The translations under genes and the position numbers were made by a program. A DNA stretch of 64,000 nt from Streptomyces sp. NRRL S-244 (lineage in GTDB: Bacteria > Actinomycetota > Actinomycetes > Streptomycetales > Streptomycetaceae): assembly GCF_000717915.1 (NCBI RefSeq), contig NZ_JOCX01000001.1:124001-188000 (forward strand), written 5' to 3'. Under the pieces are notes generated by a model that was not told where the DNA came from, did no database searches, and saw only the letters and a list, made by a program, of their open reading frames with translations. Positions 8,920 to 17,008 of this stretch are shown piece after piece. Every line of letters begins with the position of its first letter. Within the stretch, counting starts at the first letter, position 1.

Positions 8920-9388
8920 CCCTTCGCCGGAACGGGCCCGGCAGGACCTGCTGAGCCGCACCGCACTCGGGGTGTTCGGCCTGAACGGCCGGTTCCTGGC
9001 GCTCTCCGAGGAACTGGCCAGACCGGCCGGGCTGACCGCGGCCTGGTGGCAGGTGCTGGGCGCGGTGCTCCGGGAGCCGCTGCCGGTGGCGGGGATCGCC
9101 CGGGTCATGGGCATCACCCGGCAGAGCGTCCAGCGCATCGCGGACCTGCTGGCGGCCAAGGGTCTCGCGGAGTACGTCCCGAACCCGGCCCACCGGCGCG
9201 CGAAGCTGCTCCGCCCGACGGAGGAGGGGCGCGCCGCCGTGGCCCGCATCACCCCGGCCCACGCCGTCCTGGCCACCCGCCTCGCGGAGGAACTGGGCGA
9301 GGCGGCCTTCGCGGAAACGGTCGAGGTCCTGGACCGCCTCACGAAGGCCCTGGACACCCTGCTGCCCGGGACGACTTCACCGCGGTGA
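8912..9388 (+). CDS. MarR family transcriptional regulator
   Basis: Winged-helix repressor of 158 residues. The wing and recognition helix are clear (VAGIARVMGITRQSVQRIADLLAAKGLAEYVPNPAHRRAKLLRPTEEG). It overlaps the DJ-1 gene and is expected to bind the twin operators at 8211-8245. MarR proteins respond to phenolic ligands or oxidants, which suits a DJ-1 partner. The last codons and stop lie inside the first unit of a 24-bp tandem repeat, so the C-terminus (LLPGTTSPR) may have been altered by repeat expansion. Confidence 0.9.
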   Translation: MPDPSPERARQDLLSRTALGVFGLNGRFLALSEELARPAGLTAAWWQVLGAVLREPLPVAGIARVMGITRQSVQRIADLLAAKGLAEYVPNPAHRRAKLLRPTEEGRAAVARITPAHAVLATRLAEELGEAAFAETVEVLDRLTKALDTLLPGTTSPR

Positions 9389-9471
9389 CCAGCGCCGCGT
9401 TCACCGCGGTGACCAGCGCCCCGTTCACCGCGGTGACCAGCGCCCCGTTCACCGCGGTGACCAGCGCCCGG
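9376..9471. repeat. Four 24-bp tandem repeats, each with a 12-bp palindrome
   Basis: Four head-to-tail copies of a 24-bp unit start at 9376, 9400, 9424 and 9448. Each carries the perfect palindrome TCACCGCGGTGA followed by CCAGCGCC. Copies differ by only one or two bases. The array begins in the MarR stop codon and ends before the convergent HIT gene. Confidence 0.95.
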
Positions 9472-9519
9472 TCCACGTCCCGGGCATCCGCGTGGCGACA
9501 ACGCCGTGGGCGCGTACGG

Positions 9520-10002
9520 CTACCCCTGGCCCAGCCGGTCCAGTTCCTCCCCGATGGCGACGCGCAGCCCGTCGTGCCGGGGGCCCAGCTCGTGGCGACC
9601 GCCCCGCCAGTACTCCTCCTGCTCGTACCGCCACACCGGCACGCGGACCAGGTCGGCGGGCTCCCAGTCGTAGCGGGGCCAGATGTGGGCGTGGAGGTAC
9701 GGGTCGGTGTTGCCCAGGATCTCGATGTTCACCCGCCGAAAGGCCGGGTCGAGCCGCCGGCAGGCCCGTTCGACGGCCTCGGCGAGCCGCTCCATGTCAC
9801 CGAGGTACGCCGTCCGGCGCGCCCGCGGCAGATCCGAGAGCCGGGTCACTGACGGGTCGTCGGTCAGCAGCACCGCGTATCCGGGGAGGAACTGCCGGTC
9901 CCCGATCACGGCGAAGCCCTGGTCGAGGCGTCGCAGGACGGTCGGGTTCTCGCCCCGATGCGCGCTGCCTATACGGTCGTTGCGCCAGTCACCGTTGGTC
10001 AT
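9520..10002 (-). CDS. HIT-like protein with altered histidine triad
   Basis: Cytoplasmic 160-residue protein of the HIT superfamily (nucleotide hydrolases and transferases). The conserved core ILGNTDPYLHAHIWPRYDWE is recognisable, but the canonical H-x-H-x-H triad is here His-Ala-His-Ile-Trp-Pro: the third histidine is missing. GalT-type enzymes also carry a changed third position (Gln), so activity may differ rather than be lost. The N-terminal FLPGYAVLLTDDP matches HIT/Ap4A hydrolase-like proteins of Streptomyces. It is monocistronic, convergent with the MarR gene. Confidence 0.8.
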   Translation of the reverse strand: MTNGDWRNDRIGSAHRGENPTVLRRLDQGFAVIGDRQFLPGYAVLLTDDPSVTRLSDLPRARRTAYLGDMERLAEAVERACRRLDPAFRRVNIEILGNTDPYLHAHIWPRYDWEPADLVRVPVWRYEQEEYWRGGRHELGPRHDGLRVAIGEELDRLGQG

Positions 10003-10035
10003 CCCGGGACCCTAGTCCACGCTCCCGGGGTGCAT

Positions 10036-10080
10036 CCGCGGGAATGCACCGCGGGAATGCACCGCGGGGATGCATCCCCG
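10036..10080. repeat. Three 13-bp tandem repeats ending in a 16-bp palindrome
   Basis: CCGCGGGAATGCA occurs at 10036-10048 and 10049-10061, and CCGCGGGGATGCA at 10062-10074. The last copy overlaps a perfect palindrome CGGGGATGCATCCCCG at 10065-10080. The array lies 34 bp upstream of the HIT start codon and 176 bp upstream of the hydrolase gene, so it could serve either promoter. Confidence 0.9.
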
Positions 10081-10104
10081 GGGATGACCGGCCTCTTCGA
10101 GGGT

Positions 10105-10138
10105 GGCTCTCAGGTCTGCCCTGTCATACCTGAGAGCC
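10105..10138. promoter_or_regulatory. Perfect 11-bp inverted repeat upstream of hydrolase operon
   Basis: GGCTCTCAGGT (10105-10115) and ACCTGAGAGCC (10128-10138) are perfect complements with a 12-nt spacer. In RNA it would form a strong hairpin. It is 118 bp upstream of the start codon of the secreted hydrolase and could be an operator or a leader hairpin. Confidence 0.6.
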
Positions 10139-10255
10139 ATGCGGAAAGGGGGCTCTGCAGCGGGACGCCGACGATGCCCATCAATTCCTAACTTCGGAAC
10201 CAGAGATGACGCGAGCACAGCCCCTCTGGATCGAGCGAAGGAAAAGGGACCCGCC

Positions 10256-11272
10256 ATGACCCGCGCCGCAGGACGCCCCGTTGGACGCCTCGATCGACGC
10301 CTCGATGGGCGCACCGGCGCCGGTCGCCGTGCAGGACGACCCCGCGGCCGGCTGCGGCGCACCCTGCTGGCCGGGCTCGTCGCCTCGGCCGTCGTGCTCC
10401 CGGTATCAGCCGCCGCCTCTCCCGACGTCCCGGCTCCGGCGCCCGTAGCGCTCGCCGAACACGCCACGCTCCCCGACCGGTACGCCGCCCATCGTGCCAA
10501 CCTCGCCGAGGCGGCCCGCATGGCGCAGGAAGCCGGCCGCACCGGCCGCGCGGCGAAGCTGCGCGCCATGGAGGCGGACGGCACCGCCCGGTTCCTCGCC
10601 TTCGACGGCCGCGGCAAGGGCCGGGCCGTCGAGGTGCTCGGCGATCTGGAGACCGCCGACCGGGTCGCCGTCCTGGTGCCCGGCTCCGACACCACGCTGG
10701 ACACCTACCAGCGGTTCCGAGCCGGGGCCGTCGCCCTGCAACAGCGCCTCCAGGCCCGGCATCCCCGCTCCGCCGTGGTCGCCTGGCTCGGCTATGACAC
10801 CCCCGGCACGGTCAGCGCGACCGTCCTGACCGCCGACCGGGCGGATGCCGCGGCCGCCGAACTGGGCCCCTTCCTCGACCGCTTGGGGCGGGCCGCCGCG
10901 CCCGAGGCCCGGCTCTCCCTGCTCTGCCACTCGTACGGGTCCGTGGTCTGCGCCCGGACCCGCACCGGCCCCGAAGTCTCCGACATGGCCCTGTTCGGCA
11001 GCCCCGGCACCGGCGCCGGTTCCGCCGCCGAACTGCCGACCGGCGCCCGGGTCTGGGCGGGGCGCGGCGGGGCCGACTGGATCGGCCATGTCCCCCATGT
11101 CCGCCTCGGCGGAGTCGGCTTCGGCACCGACCCCGTCGACCCGGCCTTCGGGGCCCGGCCCTTCACCGCCGGCCCCGGCGGGCACAGCGACTACCTCAAG
11201 CCCGGCACCGCGTCGCTCGACAGCCTGACCCGCATCGTCCTCGGCACCGCCACGGAGGCCCCCCATGCGTAA
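10256..11272 (+). CDS. Secreted alpha/beta hydrolase, DUF1023 type
   Basis: Exported alpha/beta hydrolase of 338 residues. An Arg-rich N-terminus leads into RRTLLAGLVASAVVLPVSAAA, a signal sequence that may use the Tat route. The mature part matches DUF1023 hydrolases, with nucleophile serine in LLCHSYGSVV and the VLVPGSDTTLD oxyanion region. Start at ATG 10256 fits the GAAAAGGG ahead of it; translation is open further upstream but without a good start. The next gene overlaps by 8 bp, then the sensor kinase overlaps again, so these probably form one operon. Substrate is unknown, probably an ester or lipid outside the membrane. Confidence 0.85.
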   Translation: MTRAAGRPVGRLDRRLDGRTGAGRRAGRPRGRLRRTLLAGLVASAVVLPVSAAASPDVPAPAPVALAEHATLPDRYAAHRANLAEAARMAQEAGRTGRAAKLRAMEADGTARFLAFDGRGKGRAVEVLGDLETADRVAVLVPGSDTTLDTYQRFRAGAVALQQRLQARHPRSAVVAWLGYDTPGTVSATVLTADRADAAAAELGPFLDRLGRAAAPEARLSLLCHSYGSVVCARTRTGPEVSDMALFGSPGTGAGSAAELPTGARVWAGRGGADWIGHVPHVRLGGVGFGTDPVDPAFGARPFTAGPGGHSDYLKPGTASLDSLTRIVLGTATEAPHA

Positions 11273-12488
11273 GCTCCGCGCCCGCTGGTCCGTCCTCGCG
11301 GACCGCATCGACGCCGGGACACCCGCCGACCGGGACCGGACCGTGGACGCCTTACGGGCCTTCGCCATCCTCGGCGTGGTGCTGGGCCACTGGCTGGTGA
11401 CCGCGCTGACCACCGCCAACGGCGGCCTGAGCAACACCAGTCCGCTGGCCCACCTGCCGTGGCTGGCTCCGGTGTCCTGGGTGTTCCAGACACTGGCCGT
11501 GTTCTTCCTGGTCGGGGGCCATGTCGCCGCCCGCGGCCACGCCTCGGCGCGCGAGCGCGGGGTCCCGTACGGCGTCTGGGTCGGGCAGCGGCTGTCGCGG
11601 CTGTTCCGGCCGGTCGCCGCGGTGCTCGCCCTGTGGGCCGTGACGGCGGTCGGGATGCTGCTCGGCGGCGCCGAGCCGAGCACCGTCCAGACGCTGGTCA
11701 AGCTCGTCCTCTCCCCGCTCTGGTTCCTCCTCGTCTTCGCCGTGCTCACCGCCGCCACGCCGCTCGTGGCCCGGCTCAACCCCCTGTGGCCGCTGGCCGT
11801 GGTGGCCGGTGTGGACGTGTGGCGGTTCGGCCTCGGCGGGCCGGAGTGGATCGGCTGGGTCAATGTGGCCGCCGGCTGGCTCGTCCCCTACACCCTGGGC
11901 GCCGCCTGGTCCCGCGGGGCGTTCGCCCGGCGCACCCCGGCGGCCCTGCTGCTCGGCGCCGGCGCCGCCGCCACCGTCGGGCTTGTTCTCTGGGGCGGGT
12001 ATCCGGCCTCCATGGTCGGCGTCCCCGGGGCCCCGATATCGAACCTGAACCCGCCGACGCTGGCCGCCGTCGCCTTCGGCCTGGCCCAGTGCGGGCTGGC
12101 CCTGCTGCTCCGCGGGCCGCTGGAGCGGGCCATGCGTCGGCCCCGGGCCTGGGCGAAGGTGGCGCTGATGAACCTGTCCGCGATGACGATCTTCCTGTGG
12201 CACCAGACCGCGATGATGGCCGTCACCGCCCTGGGGCTGCTGGCCCCCGCAGACCTGCCCGGGCTGCACACCGTGCCCGACTCCGCGCAGTGGATAGCCG
12301 CCCGGCTGCTGTGGCTGCCGGTGTTCGCCGCCGCGCTGGGCGTCTGCTGGGCCGCGTTCCGTACGTACGAGCAGGCCAGGCGGCCGAAGCAGAGCGCGGC
12401 CTCCCGGACCGCCTCCCGGACGGTCACCGGCTCCGGGACCGCGGCCCTCACCCTGCGGGCGACCGACGAGGTGATCCACCATGCCTAG
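11265..12488 (+). CDS. Membrane acyltransferase family 3
   Basis: Integral membrane acyltransferase of 407 residues with about ten hydrophobic helices. The first segment has the hallmark DRTVDALRAFAILGVVLGHWL, with the catalytic-site histidine at the end of the first helix, and a later LWHQTAMM segment, both typical of acyltransferase 3 (OafA/NodX-like) proteins that O-acylate sugars or macrolides. It overlaps the secreted hydrolase upstream and the histidine kinase downstream by 8 bp each. An acylation/deacylation pair for a surface or secreted compound is a plausible inference. Confidence 0.88.
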   Translation: MRKLRARWSVLADRIDAGTPADRDRTVDALRAFAILGVVLGHWLVTALTTANGGLSNTSPLAHLPWLAPVSWVFQTLAVFFLVGGHVAARGHASARERGVPYGVWVGQRLSRLFRPVAAVLALWAVTAVGMLLGGAEPSTVQTLVKLVLSPLWFLLVFAVLTAATPLVARLNPLWPLAVVAGVDVWRFGLGGPEWIGWVNVAAGWLVPYTLGAAWSRGAFARRTPAALLLGAGAAATVGLVLWGGYPASMVGVPGAPISNLNPPTLAAVAFGLAQCGLALLLRGPLERAMRRPRAWAKVALMNLSAMTIFLWHQTAMMAVTALGLLAPADLPGLHTVPDSAQWIAARLLWLPVFAAALGVCWAAFRTYEQARRPKQSAASRTASRTVTGSGTAALTLRATDEVIHHA

Positions 12489-13824
12489 GCTGGACGGCGT
12501 GAACGAGCAGAGCGGGCCGCCCGCCGTGGAAGCGCAAGCGCAAGCGGACTCCGGCAGGACCACCGCGCCGCGGGCCCGGCCCCTGCGGACCCTGGCCCAC
12601 GACCTGCTCACCATCGAGCGGGACCCGCTGCCCAGGATGTCCCGGCCGCGCTGGCTGGCCCGGCTGCCGCACGCGGTGGTCATCTACGCCGCGGTCTTCT
12701 TCGGGTTCCTCACCGCGCAGCAGATGGGCGAGCACTACGACGACTACGGCGGCATCCCGCTGCTGGCGGGGATCCTGACCGGCGCGTCCATCGTCCTCGC
12801 GATGTTCCGCCCGATCGGCGGATGGTGGCTCGGCCTGCTGGCCGCGGGAGTAACCGCCTGGTCGATCCATGACAATGTCGGCCCCGGCCAGACCTGGCCC
12901 TGGATGCCCTCCGGGATCTTCGCGTTCGCACCCGTCCTGCTGCTGGTGGCCCTGCGGGTGCCGCCCCGGCTGACCGTCGCCGCGGTCTCCGTCCCCATCG
13001 CTCTGACCGGTCTGGCCGAGGTGCTGTTCAGGCCGGAGCACAGCCAGAGCAGCGTCCTGGCCGCACTTCTCCTCTTCGGCTTCGTCGGCCTGCTCGGATA
13101 CGCCCTGCGGGCCACCCGCCTGGCCCGCGGAAAGCTCGTCGAGCAGGAGACGATCACCGAGGAGGAGCGGGCCCAGCGCACCCTGCTGGAGGAGCGGAGC
13201 CGGATCGCCCGCGAGCTGCACGACGTCGTCGCCCACCACATGTCGGTGATCTCCATCCAGGCGCAGGTCGCCCCGCACCTGGTGGAGAACCCCTCCGAGG
13301 AGCTCAAGGAGAACCTGGCGGGCATCCGGGAGAACGCGCTGGAGGCCCTGACGGAACTGCGCCGGGTGCTGGGCGTGCTGCGCTCCGAGCAGCCGGACGA
13401 TCCGGCGAACCCGCACCATCCGCAGCCCACCCTCGCCGAACTGGACGGCCTCGTGGACAACGTGCGCAGCGCCGGCCTGGCCGTCACCACCGAGATCGCG
13501 GGCATCCGGCGGCCCCTCACCCCGGGCGTCGAGCTCACCGCGTACCGGATCGTGCAGGAGGCGCTGAGCAACTGTCTGCGCCACGCGCCCGGTTCGCGGG
13601 TGGAGGTCGGCATCGCGTACGGGCCGCGCGAGCTGCACCTGTGCATAGCCAACAGCGCCCCGACCCGGCCGGCCCCGCCCTCGCACGGCGCCGGGCACGG
13701 TCTGCTCGGGATGCGGGAGCGGGCGGGCATGCTGGGGGGCGAGCTCGCCGCCGGCCCCCGCCCCGGCGGAGGGTACGAGGTGAGCGCCGTGCTCCCGATG
13801 GATCCCGAGACGAAGAAGGACTGA
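12481..13824 (+). CDS. NarL-type sensor histidine kinase (first of two)
   Basis: Membrane sensor kinase of 447 residues. Five hydrophobic helices occupy about residues 63-212, followed by a HisKA_3 dimerisation domain with phospho-accepting His247 in RIARELHDVVAHHMS and a HATPase domain (AYRIVQEALSNCLRHAP, later GHGLLGMRERAGMLGG). There is no large extracellular sensor, so it may sense the membrane itself. It overlaps the acyltransferase gene by 8 bp; a GTG at 12499 is an alternative start. The cognate regulator follows after 8 bp. Confidence 0.95.
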   Translation: MPRLDGVNEQSGPPAVEAQAQADSGRTTAPRARPLRTLAHDLLTIERDPLPRMSRPRWLARLPHAVVIYAAVFFGFLTAQQMGEHYDDYGGIPLLAGILTGASIVLAMFRPIGGWWLGLLAAGVTAWSIHDNVGPGQTWPWMPSGIFAFAPVLLLVALRVPPRLTVAAVSVPIALTGLAEVLFRPEHSQSSVLAALLLFGFVGLLGYALRATRLARGKLVEQETITEEERAQRTLLEERSRIARELHDVVAHHMSVISIQAQVAPHLVENPSEELKENLAGIRENALEALTELRRVLGVLRSEQPDDPANPHHPQPTLAELDGLVDNVRSAGLAVTTEIAGIRRPLTPGVELTAYRIVQEALSNCLRHAPGSRVEVGIAYGPRELHLCIANSAPTRPAPPSHGAGHGLLGMRERAGMLGGELAAGPRPGGGYEVSAVLPMDPETKKD

Positions 13825-13832
13825 AGAGGCGC

Positions 13833-14513
13833 ATGAGCACTCCGGCCGACCCGATCAAGGTGATGATCGCCGACGACCAGATGATGGTCCGGCAGGGCTT
13901 CACCGTCCTCCTCAACGCCCAGCCCGACATCGAGGTCGTCGGCCAGGCCGTGGACGGGGCCGACGCGGTGGCCAAGGTCGCCGAACTCGGGCCGGACGTG
14001 GTCCTGATGGACATCCGCATGCCCGGGATGGGCGGCATCGAGGCCACCTCCGTCATCACCGCCGCCCCGGAGTGCGCCGTCAAGGTGCTGGTGCTGACCA
14101 CCTTCGACCTCGACGAGTACGTGTACGAGGCGCTGCGCGCCGGGGCCTCGGGGTTCCTGCTGAAGGACGCGTCGGCCGACCAGCTCGCGGAGGCGGTCCG
14201 GGTGGTGGCGGCCGGCGAGGCCCTGCTCTCGCCGAACATCACCAAGCGGCTGATCACGGAGTTCTCCCGGATGGGGGCGCCGCGGGCGCCCTCGAAGGCG
14301 CGGATCGACGAGCTGACCGAGCGGGAGACGGAGGTGCTGTCGCTGATCGCGCAGGGGCTGTCCAACGCGGAGATCGCCGCGCACCTGGTGGTCGCCGAGC
14401 AGACCGTGAAGAGCCATGTGGGGCGGATCCTGGTGAAGCTGGGCCTGCGGGACCGCACCCAGGCCGCGGTGTTCGCCTACGAGACGGGTCTGGTCCGTCC
14501 GGCGGGCTACTGA
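13833..14513 (+). CDS. NarL/LuxR response regulator (first of two)
   Basis: Response regulator of 226 residues with receiver domain (phospho-acceptor Asp60 in VLMDIRMP; acidic pair Asp14-Asp15) and a C-terminal LuxR-type HTH (LTERETEVLSLIAQGLSNAEIA). ATG 13833 is preceded by AGAGG. It is the partner of the kinase just upstream and about 70 percent alike to the regulator at 15950, showing a duplication of the whole kinase-regulator pair. Confidence 0.95.
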   Translation: MSTPADPIKVMIADDQMMVRQGFTVLLNAQPDIEVVGQAVDGADAVAKVAELGPDVVLMDIRMPGMGGIEATSVITAAPECAVKVLVLTTFDLDEYVYEALRAGASGFLLKDASADQLAEAVRVVAAGEALLSPNITKRLITEFSRMGAPRAPSKARIDELTERETEVLSLIAQGLSNAEIAAHLVVAEQTVKSHVGRILVKLGLRDRTQAAVFAYETGLVRPAGY

Positions 14514-14600
14514 GTGCCCCGGGTAGTACTTGAGGGGGAGGCCGGGATATCCCCATCAGCGGCGACGCGGACGAGGGGGCGGCCGACCTACGGTGTGGGT

Positions 14601-15953
14601 ATGAGCGAGACGACCTCCCGGGCGAACCCCCGGACACCCGAGTTCCGGATGGCCTCCGGCCTGCTCCGGAGCGTGCGCCAGGATCTGATCACGGACGCCT
14701 TCGCGTACCGGCCGCTGGCGCCGATGCGCACCGACGGCCCGGTGACGCGGCGGCTGCCCGGGCGGATACGGCCGTACATGGCGTATCTGCCTCATGCGGT
14801 CGTCGGCTTCGTCGCGTTCTTCGTGGTGATGCTGACGTCCACGACCAGCGGGGAGTACGTCGTACCGAGCAGCTCCCTGGTGATGGGGCTGGTCGCGGCC
14901 ACGCCGGTGCTGATGACCCTGGTGCGGCCCGTGGGCGCGTTCTGGGCGGCCATCGCCGCCACCGGGGCACTCGCGGTGGTCGGCTCCGGCATGAACGACG
15001 TGTGGCCCTGGACGCCGGGTGCCTTCGTCTCCTACCTCGCCACGGTGACCTTCGCCGCGATGCGGACCAGGCCCCGGGCGGCGGGCTGGATGTGGCTGAT
15101 CACCCTGGGGGTCGGGATCGGTGTACCGGTCTTGCTCGGCCGTGGGGAGCCGGTCGAGGTCATGCCGATGGCCTTCCTCCTGGCGGTGTCGCTGCTGGTG
15201 GTGACGGTCCGCAACATCCGCAGGGAAGCGGAGCAGGAGGTCAGCGCGCAGCAGGAGGTCACGGCCGTCGAGCGGGACCGCCGGACGCTGCTGGAGGAGC
15301 GGACGACGATCGCGCGGGAGCTGCACGACGTGGTGGCCCACCACATGTCGGTGGTGGCGATCCAGGCGGAGGCCGCGCCGTACCGGGTGAAGAACCCGCC
15401 GCCGGAGCTGGAGGCGGCGTTCGCCACCATCCGGGAGAACGCGGTGGCGGCGCTGACGGAGCTGCGCCGGGTGCTGGGTGTGGTGCGCTCCGCTGACTAC
15501 GAGGCGCCGGACGCCCCGCAGCCGACGCTGGCCTCGTTGGACGGGCTGCTGGCCAATGTGCGGGAGGCCGGGCTGAGCGTGGAGAAGACGGTGACGGGTG
15601 CGGTGCGGGAGCTGCCACCGGGCGTGGAGCTGTCGGCGTACCGGATCATCCAGGAGGCCCTGAGCAACACCCTGCGCCATGCGCCGGGGGCGGCGGCCTC
15701 GGTGGAGGTCTCGTACGTACTGGGCGGGTTGGGCATACGGGTGGTCAATGCGGCGGCGACCGGGAATGTGCGGCCCTCGCCGGGCGCGGGGCACGGGATC
15801 ACCGGGATGCGGGAGCGGGTGGCCATGCTGGAGGGTGAGATGACGGCCGGGGGGACCGAGGCGGGCGGGTACGAGGTGGCGGTGTTCATACCGGTGCGCG
15901 GGCGACAGGGCGAGGCCCAGGACGCGGCGCAGGGGCCGGGGCAGTCGGCATGA
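14601..15953 (+). CDS. NarL-type sensor histidine kinase (second of two)
   Basis: Paralogue of the kinase at 12481. The 450 residues include a cytoplasmic leader, about five membrane helices (residues 62-205), HisKA_3 with His242 in TTIARELHDVVAHHMS, and the ATPase domain (AYRIIQEALSNTLRHAP, GHGITGMRERVAMLEG). An 87 bp gap with no clear terminator separates it from the first regulator, so the second pair may have its own promoter. It overlaps its regulator by 4 bp (ATGA). Confidence 0.95.
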   Translation: MSETTSRANPRTPEFRMASGLLRSVRQDLITDAFAYRPLAPMRTDGPVTRRLPGRIRPYMAYLPHAVVGFVAFFVVMLTSTTSGEYVVPSSSLVMGLVAATPVLMTLVRPVGAFWAAIAATGALAVVGSGMNDVWPWTPGAFVSYLATVTFAAMRTRPRAAGWMWLITLGVGIGVPVLLGRGEPVEVMPMAFLLAVSLLVVTVRNIRREAEQEVSAQQEVTAVERDRRTLLEERTTIARELHDVVAHHMSVVAIQAEAAPYRVKNPPPELEAAFATIRENAVAALTELRRVLGVVRSADYEAPDAPQPTLASLDGLLANVREAGLSVEKTVTGAVRELPPGVELSAYRIIQEALSNTLRHAPGAAASVEVSYVLGGLGIRVVNAAATGNVRPSPGAGHGITGMRERVAMLEGEMTAGGTEAGGYEVAVFIPVRGRQGEAQDAAQGPGQSA

Positions 15954-16609
15954 CGATCCGGGTGCTGATCGTCGACGACCAGATGATGGTCCGGGAGGGC
16001 TTCTCCGTCCTGCTGAACGCGATGGACGGTATCGAGGTGGTCGGCGAGGCGGTGGACGGCCGCGAGGCCATCGCCAAGGTGGCGGCGCTGCGGCCGGACG
16101 TGGTGCTGATGGACATCCGGATGCCGGTGATGAACGGGCTGGAGGCGACGCGGGAGATCGTGGCCTCCGACACGGACGCGAAGGTGCTGGTCCTGACGAC
16201 CTTCGACCTCGACGAGTACGTGTACCAGGCGCTGCGGGCCGGGGCCTCCGGGTTCCTGCTCAAGGACGCCTCGGCCCGGCAGCTGGCCGACGGGGTGCGG
16301 GTGGTGGCCTCCGGTGAGGCGCTGCTGGCGCCGACGGTCACCAAGCGGCTGATCCTGGAGTTCTCGAAGCTGTCGACCCCGCCGAAGCTGGCGGACCCGG
16401 CGGGGATCGGGGAGTTGACGGAGCGGGAGACGGAGGTGCTGGTGCTGATCGCTCAGGGGCTGTCCAACGCGGAGATAGCGGACCGGCTCATCGTCGCGGA
16501 GTCCACGATCAAGACGCATGTGAGCCGCATCCTGGTGAAACTGGGCCTGCGCGACCGCACCCAGGCCGCGGTGTTCGCCTACGAGACCCGCCTGGTGACC
16601 CCGGCGTAG
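15950..16609 (+). CDS. NarL/LuxR response regulator (second of two)
   Basis: Response regulator of 219 residues, coupled to the preceding kinase by an ATGA overlap. Receiver acceptor is Asp55 in VLMDIRMPVMN and the LuxR HTH is LTERETEVLVLIAQGLSNAEIADRL. The recognition helix (AESTIKTHVSRILVKLGLRDR) differs from the first regulator (AEQTVKSHVGRILVKLGLRDR) in only a few positions, so the two may bind related DNA sites. Confidence 0.95.
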   Translation: MTIRVLIVDDQMMVREGFSVLLNAMDGIEVVGEAVDGREAIAKVAALRPDVVLMDIRMPVMNGLEATREIVASDTDAKVLVLTTFDLDEYVYQALRAGASGFLLKDASARQLADGVRVVASGEALLAPTVTKRLILEFSKLSTPPKLADPAGIGELTERETEVLVLIAQGLSNAEIADRLIVAESTIKTHVSRILVKLGLRDRTQAAVFAYETRLVTPA

Positions 16610-16622
16610 CGGGGTCACCAGG
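16591..16622. terminator. Terminator hairpin containing the stop codon
   Basis: CCTGGTGACCCC (16591-16602) pairs perfectly with GGGGTCACCAGG (16611-16622). The 8-nt loop contains the TAG stop of the second response regulator. It separates this gene from the convergent gene ending at 16652. Confidence 0.8.
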
Positions 16623-16651
16623 CGGGCCCGGCATGATCCGAAAGACACGGC

Positions 16652-17008
16652 CTAGACGGCGAGGAGTTCCAAGACGGCCCGTACGGCGTCGAGAACGGGC
16701 TGGCCGATCGCACCGACTGTGGCGGCGATGCCCGCGACGGCCATCAGCGCCCGGTGCCGCTCCTGCGGCGCCGCCGCACCCGGGCCGACCGCGAGGGCCG
16801 GGAGGGAGTCGTCGATGGACTGGGCGGTCAGCGGGGACACGTGGTCGCGCAGTCGCTCCAGCAGCACGATCAGTTCGCCGACGGCCTCCGCGAGGGCGGG
16901 ATCGACCGGCTGGGCGGCGGGTTCCGAGCCGTGGTTGACCATGCCGATGTTGTGCGAGCCGCCGTGGATGTTGACGGCCTTGTCGAAGTAGTAGTTGTTC
17001 CCGCTCAT
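16652..17008 (-). CDS. Small helical protein with N-terminal repeat motif
   Basis: A 118-residue protein of unknown function. Residues 4-23 form a polar, Asn/Gly-rich motif (NYYF-x2-AVN-x2-GGS-x-N-x-GM) that is almost the same as the last 22 residues of the protein encoded just upstream. The rest is predicted helical and ends in a hydrophobic Ala/Val-rich stretch (ALMAVAGIAATVGAIGQPVLDAV) that could insert in a membrane or form a bundle. It is coupled to the DUF6232 gene by ATGA overlap. Such motif placement, N-terminal in one protein and C-terminal in its neighbour, is typical of bacterial amyloid signalling (RHIM-like) pairs; that assignment is an inference. Confidence 0.75.
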   Translation of the reverse strand: MSGNNYYFDKAVNIHGGSHNIGMVNHGSEPAAQPVDPALAEAVGELIVLLERLRDHVSPLTAQSIDDSLPALAVGPGAAAPQERHRALMAVAGIAATVGAIGQPVLDAVRAVLELLAV

